A stretch of 64,000 nt of DNA from Apteryx mantelli (lineage: Eukaryota; Chordata; Aves; Apterygiformes; Apterygidae). The stretch lies in assembly GCF_036417845.1 (NCBI RefSeq), contig NC_089979.1, positions 1,479,424-1,543,423 on the forward strand. Direction: 5' to 3'. Positions 9,177 through 21,194 of the stretch are shown here, piece after piece (positions within the stretch are counted from its first letter, which is position 1; each line of letters begins with the position of its first letter). The notes beneath the pieces were generated by a model. That model made no database searches and was not told the origin of the DNA. It worked only from the letters and a program-made list of their open reading frames with translations. A program made the position numbers and the translations under genes.

Positions 9177-12100
9177 AGAATCACAGAATCGCTGAGGTTG
9201 GAAGGGACCTCTGGAGATCAGCTAGTCCAAGCCCCCTGCTCAAGCAGGGTCACCTCGAGCATGTAGCACAGGATTGCGTCCAGGCGGGTTTTGAATATCT
9301 CCAGAGAAGGAGACTCCACAACCTCTCTGCGCAACCTGTTCCAGTGCGCTCTCACCCTCACAGTGAAAAAGTATTTCCTCATGTTCAGATGGAATTGTCT
9401 GTGTTTCAGTTGGTGCCCGTTGCCTCGCGTCCTGTCGCTGGGCACCACTCAAAAGAGTCTGCTCCCATCCTCTTGACACCCTCCCTTCAGATATTTGTAC
9501 ACATTAATAAGATCCCCTCTGTCTTCTCTAGACTAAACAGACCCAGCTCTCTCAGCCTTTCCTCAGAAGAGAGATGCTCCAGTCCCCCCATCATCTTTGT
9601 AGCCCTTCGCTGCACTTGCTCCAGTAGTGCCACATCTCTCTTGTACTGGGCAGCCCAGAACTGGACACACTACTCCAGATGTGGCCTCACCAGCGCTGAG
9701 GAGAGGGGGAGGATCACCTCCCTCCACCTGCTGGCAACACTCTTCCTGATGCACCCCAGCAGACCATTGGCCTTCTTGGCCACAAGGCCACATTGCTGCC
9801 TCATGCTTCACTTGGTGTCCACCAGCGCTCCCAGATCCTTCTCCGCAGAGCTGCTTTCCAGCAGGGCAACCCACAACCTGTCCTGGTGCATGCCGTTACT
9901 CCTCCCTAGGTGCAGGACCCTGCACTTGCCTTTCTTCAACTTCAGGAGGTTCCTCTCCGCCCACCTCTCCAGCCTGGCCAGGTCTCTCTCAATGGCAGCA
10001 CAGCCTTCTGGTGTATCCGCCACTCCTCCCAGTTTTGCATCGTCAGCAAACTTGCTGAGGGTGCACTCTATCCGTTCATCCAGGTCATTGATGAAGAAGT
10101 TGAACAAGACTGCACCCGCTACTGACCCCTGCGGGACACCGCTAGCTACAGGCCTCCAACTAGACTCTGCCCCGCTGAGCACAACCCTCTGAGCTCTGCC
10201 ATCCAGCCACTTCTCAAGCCACCTCACTGGCCACTCTTCTAGCCCACACTTCCTGAGCTTGCCTAGGAGGATGTTATGGGAGACAGTGTCAAAAGCCTTG
10301 CTGAAGTCAAGGGAGACAACATCCACTGCTCTCCCCTCAACCAGCCAGCCACTCATTCCATCAGAGAAGGCTATCAGGTTGGTTAAGCATGAGTTCCCCT
10401 TGGGGAAGCCATGCCGACTACTCCTGATCACCACCTTTTCCTCCACATGCTCGCACAGGGCCTCCAGGGTGAGCTGCTCCATCACCTCTCCAGGGATCGA
10501 GGTGAGCCGGACTGGCCTCTACTTTCCCGCGTCCTCCTTATTGCCCTTTTTGAAGACATTGGGCTGACATTGGCTTTCTTCCGGTCTTCAGGCACCTCTC
10601 CTCTTCTCCATCACCTTTCAAAGGTGAGGCAGAGTGGCTTAGCAATAACGTCCGCCAGCTCCCTCAGCACTCCTGGGTGCATCCCATCGGGGCCCATGGA
10701 TTTGGGCGCGTCAGCTTTGCCTAAATCATCTCTAACACCATCCTCCTCAACCAAGGGAAAGTCTTCCATTCCCCACACTCTCTCTCTTGCCTCCAGGGTC
10801 TGCCATTCCTCACGGCTGGCCTGAGCAAGAAACACTGAAGCAAAGGCGGCATTCAGCAACTCTGCCTTCTCTGCATCCTTCCTCACCAGGGCACCCGCCC
10901 CATCCAGCAGCGCGCCCACATTTTCCCTAGTCTTCCTTTTGCTGCTCATGTATTTGAAGAAGCCCTTCTTGTTGCCCTTGACATCTCTCGCCACATTTAA
11001 TTCCAAACGGCCCTTGGCCTTCCTCGGCGCATCCCTGCATACTCTGACAACGTTCCTATAGTCCTCCCAAGTGGCCCGTCCGCCTTTCCACATTCCCTAT
11101 ACTTCCTTCTTCTGTCTGAGTTTTGCCAGGAGCTCCTTGCTCATCCATGCAGGTCTCCTGCCTCCTTTGCTTCACTTCCTACTCAGAGGGATGCTCCCAC
11201 CTTGAGCTTGGAGGAAGTGATGCTTGAATATTAACCAACTCTCTCGCACCCCCCTTCCTTCTAGGGCCCTGTGACGGTGTGCTCCTTCCCCCCCACTGAT
11301 GTGCTCTCTCCCCCTCAACCTGACCTCCCTGTAAACAGCACGTATGTAGGGGCTGGTTGAGCATGCGCCAGCTAAGGCCCGTCTAGTATGCAAATATGAC
11401 TAGGAGTCAATCATCTCCCCCCCAGAAAGAGGGGGCAGCCCAGAGCCCATTGAGCTCTCCTGCATGGCAGCGGGCTGCACTGCAGAACCTCCCCTTGAGC
11501 AGGGACGCCTCTCAAGGTTACTCCTCGAGGTTGAGAGATTCCTTACCCGCAAAAGATCCTCAATAAGTGATTAATAGCATGCTGAACTTTTGTGAACTTC
11601 GGGAAACTTTCCTGAGTTATATCTCTGACTAATTGCGCACACAATCCCTTAGACATAAACCGTTGACCAAGTCTGGGACTAGGACTGGATCCAGCCGCAC
11701 CTAGGCTCCTCTCCGAAGGAGTTTAGAAAGCAAGGGGGTCCAGTCTGATCCTTGTGACTCAGTGGGAGGGTCTCCGTTGCACACGCATCTGACCCTGTCC
11801 TTCATGCAGTAAATAACTGAGTGAACCTTGCCAATCGAACCTCATTAAATCGTTCTTATTTACGATTGAACTTTGTTAAGTCGCTGTCTTACTGCAATAA
11901 ACGTAGTGCTGCTTCCCTCTTACGAGTGAAGCGCATCACTCCTTTCGTGACAGGCCCTAACCCATGCGATTCCTCCAAGGAGCTCCCTGAAGAGGACAAA
12001 GTTTGCTCTCCCGAAGTCAACGGTTGCGATCCTACTCAGTGCCCTGCCTCCTCCTCGCAGCACCCGGAATTCCACCATCTCATGGGCACTGCAGCCAAGG

Positions 12101-12234
12101 CTGCCCCCAACCTTCACGTCTTCAACCAGTCCTCCTTTGTTTGGTAGTACGAGGTCCAGCAGCACACCTCTCCTTGGTGCCTCCTCCAACACCTGTGTCA
12201 AGAAGTTGTCATCAACGCTCTGCAGGAAACCATG
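9177..12234 (-). mobile_element. CR1 LINE insert 2, interrupted by a solo LTR
   Basis: Same element, junctions and truncation as insert 1. Reverse transcriptase segment 9808-10485 with FNFFINDLDE and FADD; it shares GLEEWPVRWLEKWLDGRAQ with inserts 1 and 3. Private residue change: MMEQLTLEAL where the others have MMEQLILEAL. Confidence 0.93.
11270..11952 (+). mobile_element. Solo LTR 2 (endogenous retrovirus fossil) inside CR1
   Basis: 683 bp, same ends and same flanking GGCCC as LTR 1, one copy of the internal 142 bp repeat. Identical insertion point shows it is a duplicated copy, not a new insertion. Confidence 0.85.
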
Positions 12235-13221
12235 CCCCATGCACGCCTGCGCTTCCCCGCCGCAATGGACAGACGCAAGCCTCTCCCATCCAACACCACT
12301 CACAGCACTGCCCTCACCCCTTTGCACTCACCCAGACACCACACCCTAAATGCCCTTGCTCGCCTGCCACACGCCCCATCTCACACTCACACTCCACCTC
12401 TGCCTCTCACAACACTCACCACCTCTCCCAAACCTCCACAGCCCTTGCAAGGGCACCCGCATCAACGACTGCCCTGTGACACACAAAGACCACCCTGGCA
12501 ACGGGCTGCCGGCAGCAAAGGCGACCCCAAGCAGTGGCCAGCACCGCCTTCTCGCCAGAAGCACGCACTACGGCTTGCTAACACAGAACCAGGCCGACGG
12601 ACAACAACGGCCTTCTCTTGCAAACACCCTTCCTCCCCTTCCTCCATTGCCACTCCCACGCACCGCCACACGACCGCAGAAGACAAAACACGCAGCCTCC
12701 TTTCGCACAACTGACACCTTGCACCCAACACACACGGCAACCCACCACCGTAGCCAACCTGACCACAAAGGCAAGGACTAAAGAAGGCAGCCAACATGAT
12801 CGCAGGGGCAGGGCCGCATGGCCAACACTCCTGGCAACGCCACGCCAGCCTCCCTGCTGGCAGACAAAATCGGGGGCCCTCCTCACAACGCACACCCAAA
12901 CCACACCACACAACTGCCACACGCTCACCTCACTGACGACACCCGGCCTCTCCTACACTTTGGCAACTATGTCCGCCCGCCCGCCCGCCCTGACACGCAC
13001 CTGCCACCAAAATCCTACGGCCTTAATAGGCTCCCTTGAAAGGGACCGCTGTCCCATAATGGGCACCTCCGAAACACCAGGAAATGAAAAGGCAGCGTTG
13101 CGGCAAGGAAAACCAACCCACGCTTCATTACTTGCGAGGGTTTGCGCCTTCAAGAGCACCTGCATCCAAAAGGCCGTCATGCGCAAAGGCCGTCCCATCG
13201 CCTCCGGCGCTCCGCCACCAG

Positions 13222-13229
13222 CATAAAAG
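13222..13229 (+). promoter_or_regulatory. TATA-like box, feather keratin gene 3
   Basis: CATAAAAG, same spacing to exon 1 (donor at 13292/13293). Confidence 0.8.
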
Positions 13230-13848
13230 CCCAGGCAACGCAGCACTCCCTCACACACTTCTCCTCCCGCCTTCTCCTCCTCCACGAACAAGGTGAGTCG
13301 CAACCTCCGGACCCTTCTTCGCCCAACTCCTTTCTCCCCTCACACACACTGCCCGGCACATACTCCCTCCTATGCCCTACTCTCCCTTCCCTCACTCGCC
13401 TCCTTCTCACCCAAGGGCCAAGCTGCCGCAAGCTCTCGCAGACAGACAGCCTGCCCTTTCCCTCACCTTCCTCGTGGGCTACGCGCTCGCACACAAGCTG
13501 CCCTCTGCCTCTGACACACCAACTCCCTCACTGCCTCCTTCCTCTTCGACACCCTCTCACTCGGCCCACACCTCTCACCTCCACCTCTGCCCGCACGCAG
13601 CGACAGCACACGAGCCGTCGCGCTACTGCGCACAGCCCCTCCGCCACCTGCCCCACGCACCGAGCAGACAAACCTGCACCCTCTGCACGGGCAACCCTCG
13701 GCACGCACCTGCAGCACCCCTTCCGCATCCCAACACCCCTGCTCCACACACACACAGCACAGGCCCCCCACTCCCTTCGCCTCCTCACACGCGCCTCCTC
13801 ACACTTTCTCAACACCCCCTCTTCCAGGACCCTCTCCACAACACAGAC

Positions 13849-14145
13849 ATGGCCTGCTACGACCTCTGCAGCCCCTGCGGACCCACCCCGCTGGCTAACA
13901 GCTGCAGTGAGCCCTGCGTCAGGCAGTGCGAGCACTCCCGCATTGCCATCCAGCCTCCCACCCTTCTCGTCACCCTGCCCGGACCCATCCTCACCTCCTT
14001 CCCCCAGAACACCGCCCTCGGATCCACCACTGCAGCTGCCTTGGGTGACGCTCTTGCTGCTCAGGGAGTGCCCATCTCCTCCGGACGCTTCACCTTCGGC
14101 GACCTTAGCTGCTTCCCCTGCGGGAGAGGCTGCAACCCCTGCTAA
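13849..14145 (+). CDS. Feather keratin gene 3
   Basis: Protein identical to genes 1 and 2; one synonymous change at Ser20 (AGT instead of AGC). Intron 13293-13827 is 535 bp. The intron has a private C-to-T or G-to-A type change near 13394 (CCTCACTCGCC), useful as a copy marker. It is the last gene of the left-type units: the composite that follows (15181-18238) is still left type. Confidence 0.95.
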   Translation: MACYDLCSPCGPTPLANSCSEPCVRQCEHSRIAIQPPTLLVTLPGPILTSFPQNTALGSTTAAALGDALAAQGVPISSGRFTFGDLSCFPCGRGCNPC

Positions 14146-14577
14146 GGCACCTCCCCACCACCACCAACAACACCCTGCAACGCTCCGGACCCACTGAGCA
14201 CGTGCCTCCGTGACACCGGCAACACAGGGGCTCACCAGCCACGCCTCTGCCTCTCCAGCAAGACACCAAGCAAGCAAGCGGGCAAGGCGCACAGCCTCAC
14301 CTCTTGCAGACACGCACAAGGCACCTCCTGCTCTTCTCCCACTTCCTTCCTGGCATCGCCCCTTCTCCTGCTTCCACCGCTCTCCCGCAAATGCACGTGC
14401 TCCCAAGGCTAAGCCCGTGACGGACCGCCTACGAGACACTTCCCCCACGCCCCATGAAGACCTCTGTGCTCTGCCAGTATCCGCTGCGCACAGCCAGGCC
14501 ACACTGGTGCTCCTCCTACTTCCACCTCACACCGCCTCCCGGACACTTTCCCATCCTTCCTCTCACTCTTTTCCAGC

Positions 14578-14583
14578 AATAAA
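14578..14583 (+). terminator. Poly(A) signal, feather keratin gene 3
   Basis: AATAAA 433 bp after the stop. Confidence 0.8.
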
Positions 14584-15180
14584 CGTCTGCTGCATCCCAC
14601 ATGGAGACGCCTCCTCTGCCTTTCTTCTCACAAGACTCTTTCAGTCTCTCCACACACAAACACAGGGCTCTCGAGGACAGCGGGGTGCCCGCGTGGCTGC
14701 CTGCGTGCCTGGCAGACAAGGGGCCTGCCCTCTACCCCCTTCAAGATGGCCACAGCAAGCCCGTCCCAACACAAGCACACCCATGCGCACACACAGCCTG
14801 CCAGCGGCCACCAGACACCTGCCCCACCAGCGCCAGCACCTCTCCCTAGAAAAAAATCACCAACAGCCATGCTGGCCTCCACGGTCCCTTCCAGCGCACG
14901 ACACAACACCCTCCCTTCACCAAACAAGGCCTTGCACACACTAAGGCCCCTCCGCCCAGGGCTCTCACGCAACCCCACCCTGCCTCCACACACTCCACCA
15001 ACTCTCCGCCTCACCACCACTTTCGAGCCCTCACAAGCAACACTCCCACACAAGCCCAAGGAAACGCTGCACAGTAGGGAAGACAAACAAAGGGCCAATA
15101 AAAGAACAAAGCAGCAAACACACCTCATTTCCCCACAACTAGCGGCGTAACTGGCCTCACTTACACAAGGCAATTGACAC

Positions 15181-18100
15181 AGAATCACAGAATCGCTGAG
15201 GTTGGAAGGGACCTCTGGAGATCAGCTAGTCCAAGCCCCCTGCTCAAGCAGGGTCACCTCGAGCATGTAGCACAGGATTGCGTCCAGGCGGGTTTTGAAT
15301 ATCTCCAGAGAAGGAGACTCCACAACCTCTCTGCGCAACCTGTTCCAGTGCGCTCTCACCCTCACAGTGAAAAAGTATTTCCTCATGTTCAGATGGAATT
15401 GTCTGTGTTTCAGTTGGTGCCCGTTGCCTCGCGTCCTGTCGCTGGGCACCACTCAAAAGAGTCTGCTCCCATCCTCTTGACACCCTCCCTTCAGATATTT
15501 GTACACATTAATAAGATCCCCTCTGTCTTCTCTAGACTAAACAGACCCAGCTCTCTCAGCCTTTCCTCAGAACAGAGATGCTCCAGTCCCCCCATCATCT
15601 TTGTAGCCCTTCGCTGCACTTGCTCCAGTAGTGCCACATCTCTCTTGTACTGGGCAGCCCAGAACTGGACACACTACTCCAGATGTGGCCTCACCAGCGC
15701 TGAGGAGAGGGGGAGGATCACCTCCCTCCACCTGCTGGCAACACTCTTCCTGATGCACCCCAGCAGACCATTGGCCTTCTTGGCCACAAGGCCACATTGC
15801 TGCCTCATGCTTCACTTGGTGTCCACCAGCGCTCCCAGATCCTTCTCCGCAGAGCTGCTTTCCAGCAGGGCAACCCACAACCTGTCCTGGTGCATGCCGT
15901 TACTCCTCCCTAGGTGCAGGACCCTGCACTTGCCTTTCTTCAACTTCAGGAGGTTCCTCTCCGCCCACCTCTCCAGCCTGGCCAGGTCTCTCTCAATGGC
16001 AGCACAGCCTTCTGGTGTATCCGCCACTCCTCCCAGTTTTGCATCGTCAGCAAACTTGCTGAGGGTGCACTCTATCCGTTCATCCAGGTCATTGATGAAG
16101 AAGTTGAACAAGACTGCACCCGCTACTGACCCCTGCGGGACACCGCTAGCTACAGGCCTCCAACTAGACTCTGCCCCGCTGAGCACAACCCTCTGAGCTC
16201 TGCCATCCAGCCACTTCTCAAGCCACCTCACTGGCCACTCTTCTAGCCCACACTTCCTGAGCTTGCCTAGGAGGATGTTATGGGAGACAGTGTCAAAAGC
16301 CTTGCTGAAGTCAAGGGAGACAACATCCACTGCTCTCCCCTCAACCAGCCAGCCACTCATTCCATCAGAGAAGGCTATCAGGTTGGTTAAGCATGAGTTC
16401 CCCTTGGGGAAGCCATGCCGACTACTCCTGATCACCACCTTTTCCTCCACATGCTCGCACAGGGCCTCCAGGATGAGCTGCTCCATCACCTCTCCAGGGA
16501 TCGAGGTGAGCCGGACTGGCCTCTACTTTCCCGCGTCCTCCTTATTGCCCTTTTTGAAGACATTGGGCTGACATTGGCTTTCTTCCAGTCTTCAGGCACC
16601 TCTCCTCTTCTCCATCACCTTTCAAAGGTGAGGCAGAGTGGCTTAGCAATAACGTCCGCCAGCTCCCTCAGCACTCCTGGGTGCATCCCATCGGGGCCCA
16701 TGGATTTGGGCGCGTCAGCTTTGCCTAAATCATCTCTAACACCATCCTCCTCAACCAAGGGAAAGTCTTCCATTCCCCACACTCTCTCTCTTGCCTCCAG
16801 GGTCTGCCATTCCTCACGGCTGGCCTGAGCAAGAAACACTGAAGCAAAGGCGGCATTCAGCAACTCTGCCTTCTCTGCATCCTTCCTCACCAGGGCACCC
16901 GCCCCATCCAGCAGCGCGCCCATATTTTCCCTAGTCTTCCTTTTGCTGCTCATGTATTTGAAGAAGCCCTTCTTGTTGCCCTTGACATCTCTCGCCACAT
17001 TTAATTCCAAACGGCCCTTGGCCTTCCTCGGCGCATCCCTGCATACTCTGACAACGTTCCTATAGTCCTCCCAAGTGGCCCGTCCGCCTTTCCACATTCC
17101 CTATACTTCCTTCTTCTGTCTGAGTTTTGCCAGGAGCTCCTTGCTCATCCATGCAGGTCTCCTGCCTCCTTTGCTTCACTTCCTACTCAGAGGGATGCTC
17201 CCACCTTGAGCTTGGAGGAAGTGATGCTTGAATATTAACCAACTCTCTCGCACCCCCCTTCCTTCTAGGGCCCTGTGACGGTGTGCTCCTTCCCCCCCAC
17301 TGATGTGCTCTCTCCCCCTCAACCTGACCTCCCTGTAAACAGCACGTATGTAGGGGCTGGTTGAGCATGCGCCAGCTAAGGCCCGTCTAGTATGCAAATA
17401 TGACTAGGAGTCAATCATCTCCCCCCCAGAAAGAGGGGGCAGCCCAGAGCCCATTGAGCTCTCCTGCATGGCAGCGGGCTGCACTGCAGAACCTCCCCTT
17501 GAGCAGGGACGCCTCTCAAGGTTACTCCTCGAGGTTGAGAGATTCCTTACCCGCAAAAGATCCTCAATAAGTGATTAATAGCATGCTGAACTTTTGTGAA
17601 CTTCGGGAAACTTTCCTGAGTTATATCTCTGACTAATTGCGCACACAATCCCTTAGACATAAACCGTTGACCAAGTCTGGGACTAGGACTGGATCCAGCC
17701 GCACCTAGGCTCCTCTCCGAAGGAGTTTAGAAAGCAAGGGGGTCCAGTCTGATCCTTGTGACTCAGTGGGAGGGTCTCCGTTGCACACGCATCTGACCCT
17801 GTCCTTCATGCAGTAAATAACTGAGTGAACCTTGCCAATCGAACCTCATTAAATCGTTCTTATTTACGATTGAACTTTGTTAAGTCGCTGTCTTACTGCA
17901 ATAAACGTAGTGCTGCTTCCCTCTTACGAGTGAAGCGCATCACTCCTTTCGTGACAGGCCCTAACCCATGCGATTCCTCCAAGGAGCTCCCTGAAGAGGA
18001 CAAAGTTTGCTCTCCCGAAGTCAACGGTTGCGATCCTACTCAGTGCCCTGCCTCCTCCTCGCAGCACCCGGAATTCCACCATCTCATGGGCACTGCAGCC

Positions 18101-18238
18101 AAGGCTGCCCCCAACCTTCACGTCTTCAACCAGTCCTCCTTTGTTTGGTAGTACGAGGTCCAGCAGCACACCTCTCCTTGGTGCCTCCTCCACCACCTGT
18201 GTCAAGAAGTTGTCATCAACGCTCTGCAGGAAACCATG
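15181..18238 (-). mobile_element. CR1 LINE insert 3, interrupted by a solo LTR
   Basis: Same junctions as inserts 1 and 2; reverse transcriptase segment 15812-16489 of left type (EEWPVRWLEKWLDG). Its endonuclease-side end already carries the right-type Thr/Val variants (TQVVEEAP, near 18,190), so the left-to-right transition begins within or just after this insert. Confidence 0.93.
17274..17956 (+). mobile_element. Solo LTR 3 (endogenous retrovirus fossil) inside CR1
   Basis: 683 bp with GGCCC on both sides and a single copy of the internal 142 bp repeat, the last of the short LTRs. Confidence 0.85.
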
Positions 18239-19235
18239 CCCCATGCACGCCTGCGCTTCCCCGCCGCAATGGACAGACGCACGCCTCTCCCATCCAACAC
18301 CACTCACAGCACTGCCCTCACCCCTTTGCACTCACCCAGACACCACACCCTAAATGCCCTTGCTCGCCTGCCACACGCCCCATCTCACACTCACACTCCA
18401 CCTCTGCCTCTCACAACACTCACCACCTCTCCCAAACCTCCACAGCCCTTGCAAGGGCACCCGCATCAACGACTGCCCTGTGACACACAAAGACCACCCT
18501 GGCAACGGGCTGCCGGCAGCAAAGGCGACCCCAAGCAGTGGCCAGCACCGCCTTCTCGCCAGAAGCACGCACTACGGCTTGCTAACACAGAACCAGGCCG
18601 ACGGACAACAACGGCCTTCTCTTGCAAACACCCTTCCTCCCCTTCCTCCATTGCCACCCCCACGCACCGCCACACGACCGCAGAAGACAAAACACGCAGC
18701 CTCCTTTCGCACAACTGACACCTTGCACCCAACACACACGGCAACCCACCACCGTAGCCAACCTGACCACAAAGGCAAGGACTAAAGAAGGCAGCCAACA
18801 TGATCGCAGGGGCAGGGCCGCATGGCCAACACTCCTGGCAACGCCATGCCAGCCTCCCTGCTGGCAGACAAAGTCGGGGGCCCTCCTCACAACGCACACC
18901 CAAACCACACCACACAACTGCCACACGCTCACCTCACTGACGACACCCGGCCTCTCCTACACTTTGGCAACTACGTCCGCCCGCCCGCCCGCCCTGACAC
19001 GCACCTGCCACGCACCTGCCACCAAAATCCTACGGCCTTAATAGGCTCCCTTGAAAGGGACCGCTGCCCCATAATGGGCACCTCCGAAACACCAGGAAAT
19101 GAAAAGGCAGCGTTGCAGCAAGGAAACCAACCCACGCTTCATTACTTGCGAGGGTTTGCGCCTTCAAGAGCACCTGCATCCAAAAGGCCGTCATGCGCAA
19201 AGGCCGTCCCATCGCCTCCGGCGCTCCGCCACCAG

Positions 19236-19243
19236 CATAAAAG
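19236..19243 (+). promoter_or_regulatory. TATA-like box, feather keratin gene 4
   Basis: CATAAAAG, same spacing to exon 1 (donor at 19306/19307). The flank upstream carries a private 11 bp tandem duplication (CGCACCTGCCA) near 19,000-19,022. Confidence 0.8.
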
Positions 19244-19862
19244 CCCAGGCAACACAGCACTCCCTCACACACTTCTCCTCCCGCCTTCTCCTCCTCCACG
19301 AACAAGGTGAGTCGCAACCTCCGGACCCTTCTTTGCCCAACTCCTTTCTCCCCTCACACACACTGCCCGGCACATACTCCCTCCTATGCCCTACTCTCCC
19401 TTCCCTCGCTCGCCTCCTTCTCACCCAAGGGCCAAGCTGCCGCAAGCTCTCGCAGACAGACAGCCTGCCCTTTCCCTCACCTTCCTCGTGGGCTACGCGC
19501 TCGCACACAAGCTGCCCTCTGCCTCTGACACACCAACTCCCTCACTGCCTCCTTCCTCTTCGACACCCTCTCACTCGGCCCACACCTCTCACCTCCACCT
19601 CTGCCCGCACGCAGCGACAGCACACGAGCCGTCGCGCTACTGCGCACAGCCCCTCCGCCACCTGCCCCACGCACCGAGCAGACAAACCTGCACCCTCTGC
19701 ACGGGCAACCCTCGGCACGCACCTGCAGCACCCCTTCCGCATCCCAACACCCCTGCTCCACACACACACAGCACAGGCCCCCCACTCCCTTCGCCTCCTC
19801 ACACGCGCCTCCTCACACTTTCTCAACACCCCCTCTTCCAGGACCCTCTCCACAACACAGAC

Positions 19863-20159
19863 ATGGCCTGCTACGACCTCTGCAGCCCCTGCGGACCCAC
19901 CCCGCTGGCTAACAGCTGCAGCGAGCCCTGCGTCAGGCAGTGCGAGCACTCCCGCATTGCCATCCAGCCTCCCACCCTTCTCGTCACCCTGCCCGGACCC
20001 ATCCTCACCTCCTTCCCCCAGAACACTGCCCTCGGATCCACCACTGCAGCTGCCTTGGGGAACACTCTTGCTGCTCAGGGAGTGCCCATCTCCTCCGGAC
20101 GCTTCACCTTCGGCGACCTTAGCTGCTTCCCCTGCGGGAGAGGCTGCAACCCCTGCTAA
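19863..20159 (+). CDS. Feather keratin gene 4 (mosaic unit)
   Basis: 98 residues with Asn67 and a private Thr68 (LGNTLAAQG), keeping Ala71 of the left units. Intron 19307-19841 is the long 535 bp form of genes 1-3, while the upstream flank (GGAAACC, one A fewer) and the Asn67 codon are shared with genes 5-7. The unit therefore joins left-type and right-type pieces, as expected from unequal crossover or gene conversion. Cysteine pattern and core motif are unchanged, so the product should behave like the others. Confidence 0.95.
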   Translation: MACYDLCSPCGPTPLANSCSEPCVRQCEHSRIAIQPPTLLVTLPGPILTSFPQNTALGSTTAAALGNTLAAQGVPISSGRFTFGDLSCFPCGRGCNPC

Positions 20160-20591
20160 GGCACCTCCCCACCACCAACAACAACACCCTGCAACGCTCC
20201 GGACCCACTGAGCACGTGCCTCCGCGACACCGGCAACACAGGGGCTCACCAGCCACGCCTCTGCCTCTCCAGCAAGACACCAAGCAAGCAAGCGGGCAAG
20301 GCGCACAGCCTCACCTCTTGCAGACACGCACAAGGCACCTCCTGCTCTTCTCCCACTTCCTTCCTGGCATTGCCCCTTCTCCTGCTTCCACCGCTCTCCT
20401 GCAAATGCACGTGCTCCCAAGGCTAAGACCGTGACGGACCACCTACGAGATACTTCCCCCACGCCCCATGAAGACCTCTGTGCTCTGCCAGTATCCGCTG
20501 CGCACAGCCAGGCCACACTGGTGCTCCTCCTACTTCCACCTCACGCCGCCTCCCGGACACTTTCCCATCCTTCCTCTCACTCTTTTCCAGC

Positions 20592-20597
20592 AATAAA
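20592..20597 (+). terminator. Poly(A) signal, feather keratin gene 4
   Basis: AATAAA 433 bp after the stop. Confidence 0.8.
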
Positions 20598-21194
20598 CGT
20601 CTGCTGCATCCCACATGGAGACGCCTCCTCTGCCTTTCTTCTCACAAGACTCTTCCAGTCTCTCCACACACAAACACAGGGCTCTCGAGGACAGCGGGGT
20701 GCCCGCGTGGCTGCCTGCGTGCCTGGCAGACAAGGGGCCTGCCCTCTACCCCCTTCAAGATGGCCACAGCAAGCCCGTCCCAACACAAGCACACCCATGC
20801 GCACACACAGCCTGCCAGCGGCCACCAGACACCTGCCCCACCAGCGCCAGCACCTCTCCCTAGAAAAAAATCACCAACAGCCATGCTGGCCTCCACGGTC
20901 CCTTCCAGCGCACGACACAACACCCTCCCTTCACCAAACAAGGCCTTGCACACACTAAGGCCCCTCCGCCCAGGGCTCTCACGCAACCCCACCCTGCCTC
21001 CACACACTCCACCAACTCTCCGCCTCACCACCACTTTCGAGCCCTCACAAGCAACACTCCCACACAAGCCCAAGGAAACGCTGCACAGTAGGGAAGACAA
21101 ACAAAGAGCCAATAAAAGAACAAAGCAGCAAACACACCTCATTTCCCCACAACTAGCGGCGTAACTGGCCTCACTTACACAAGGCAATTGACAC

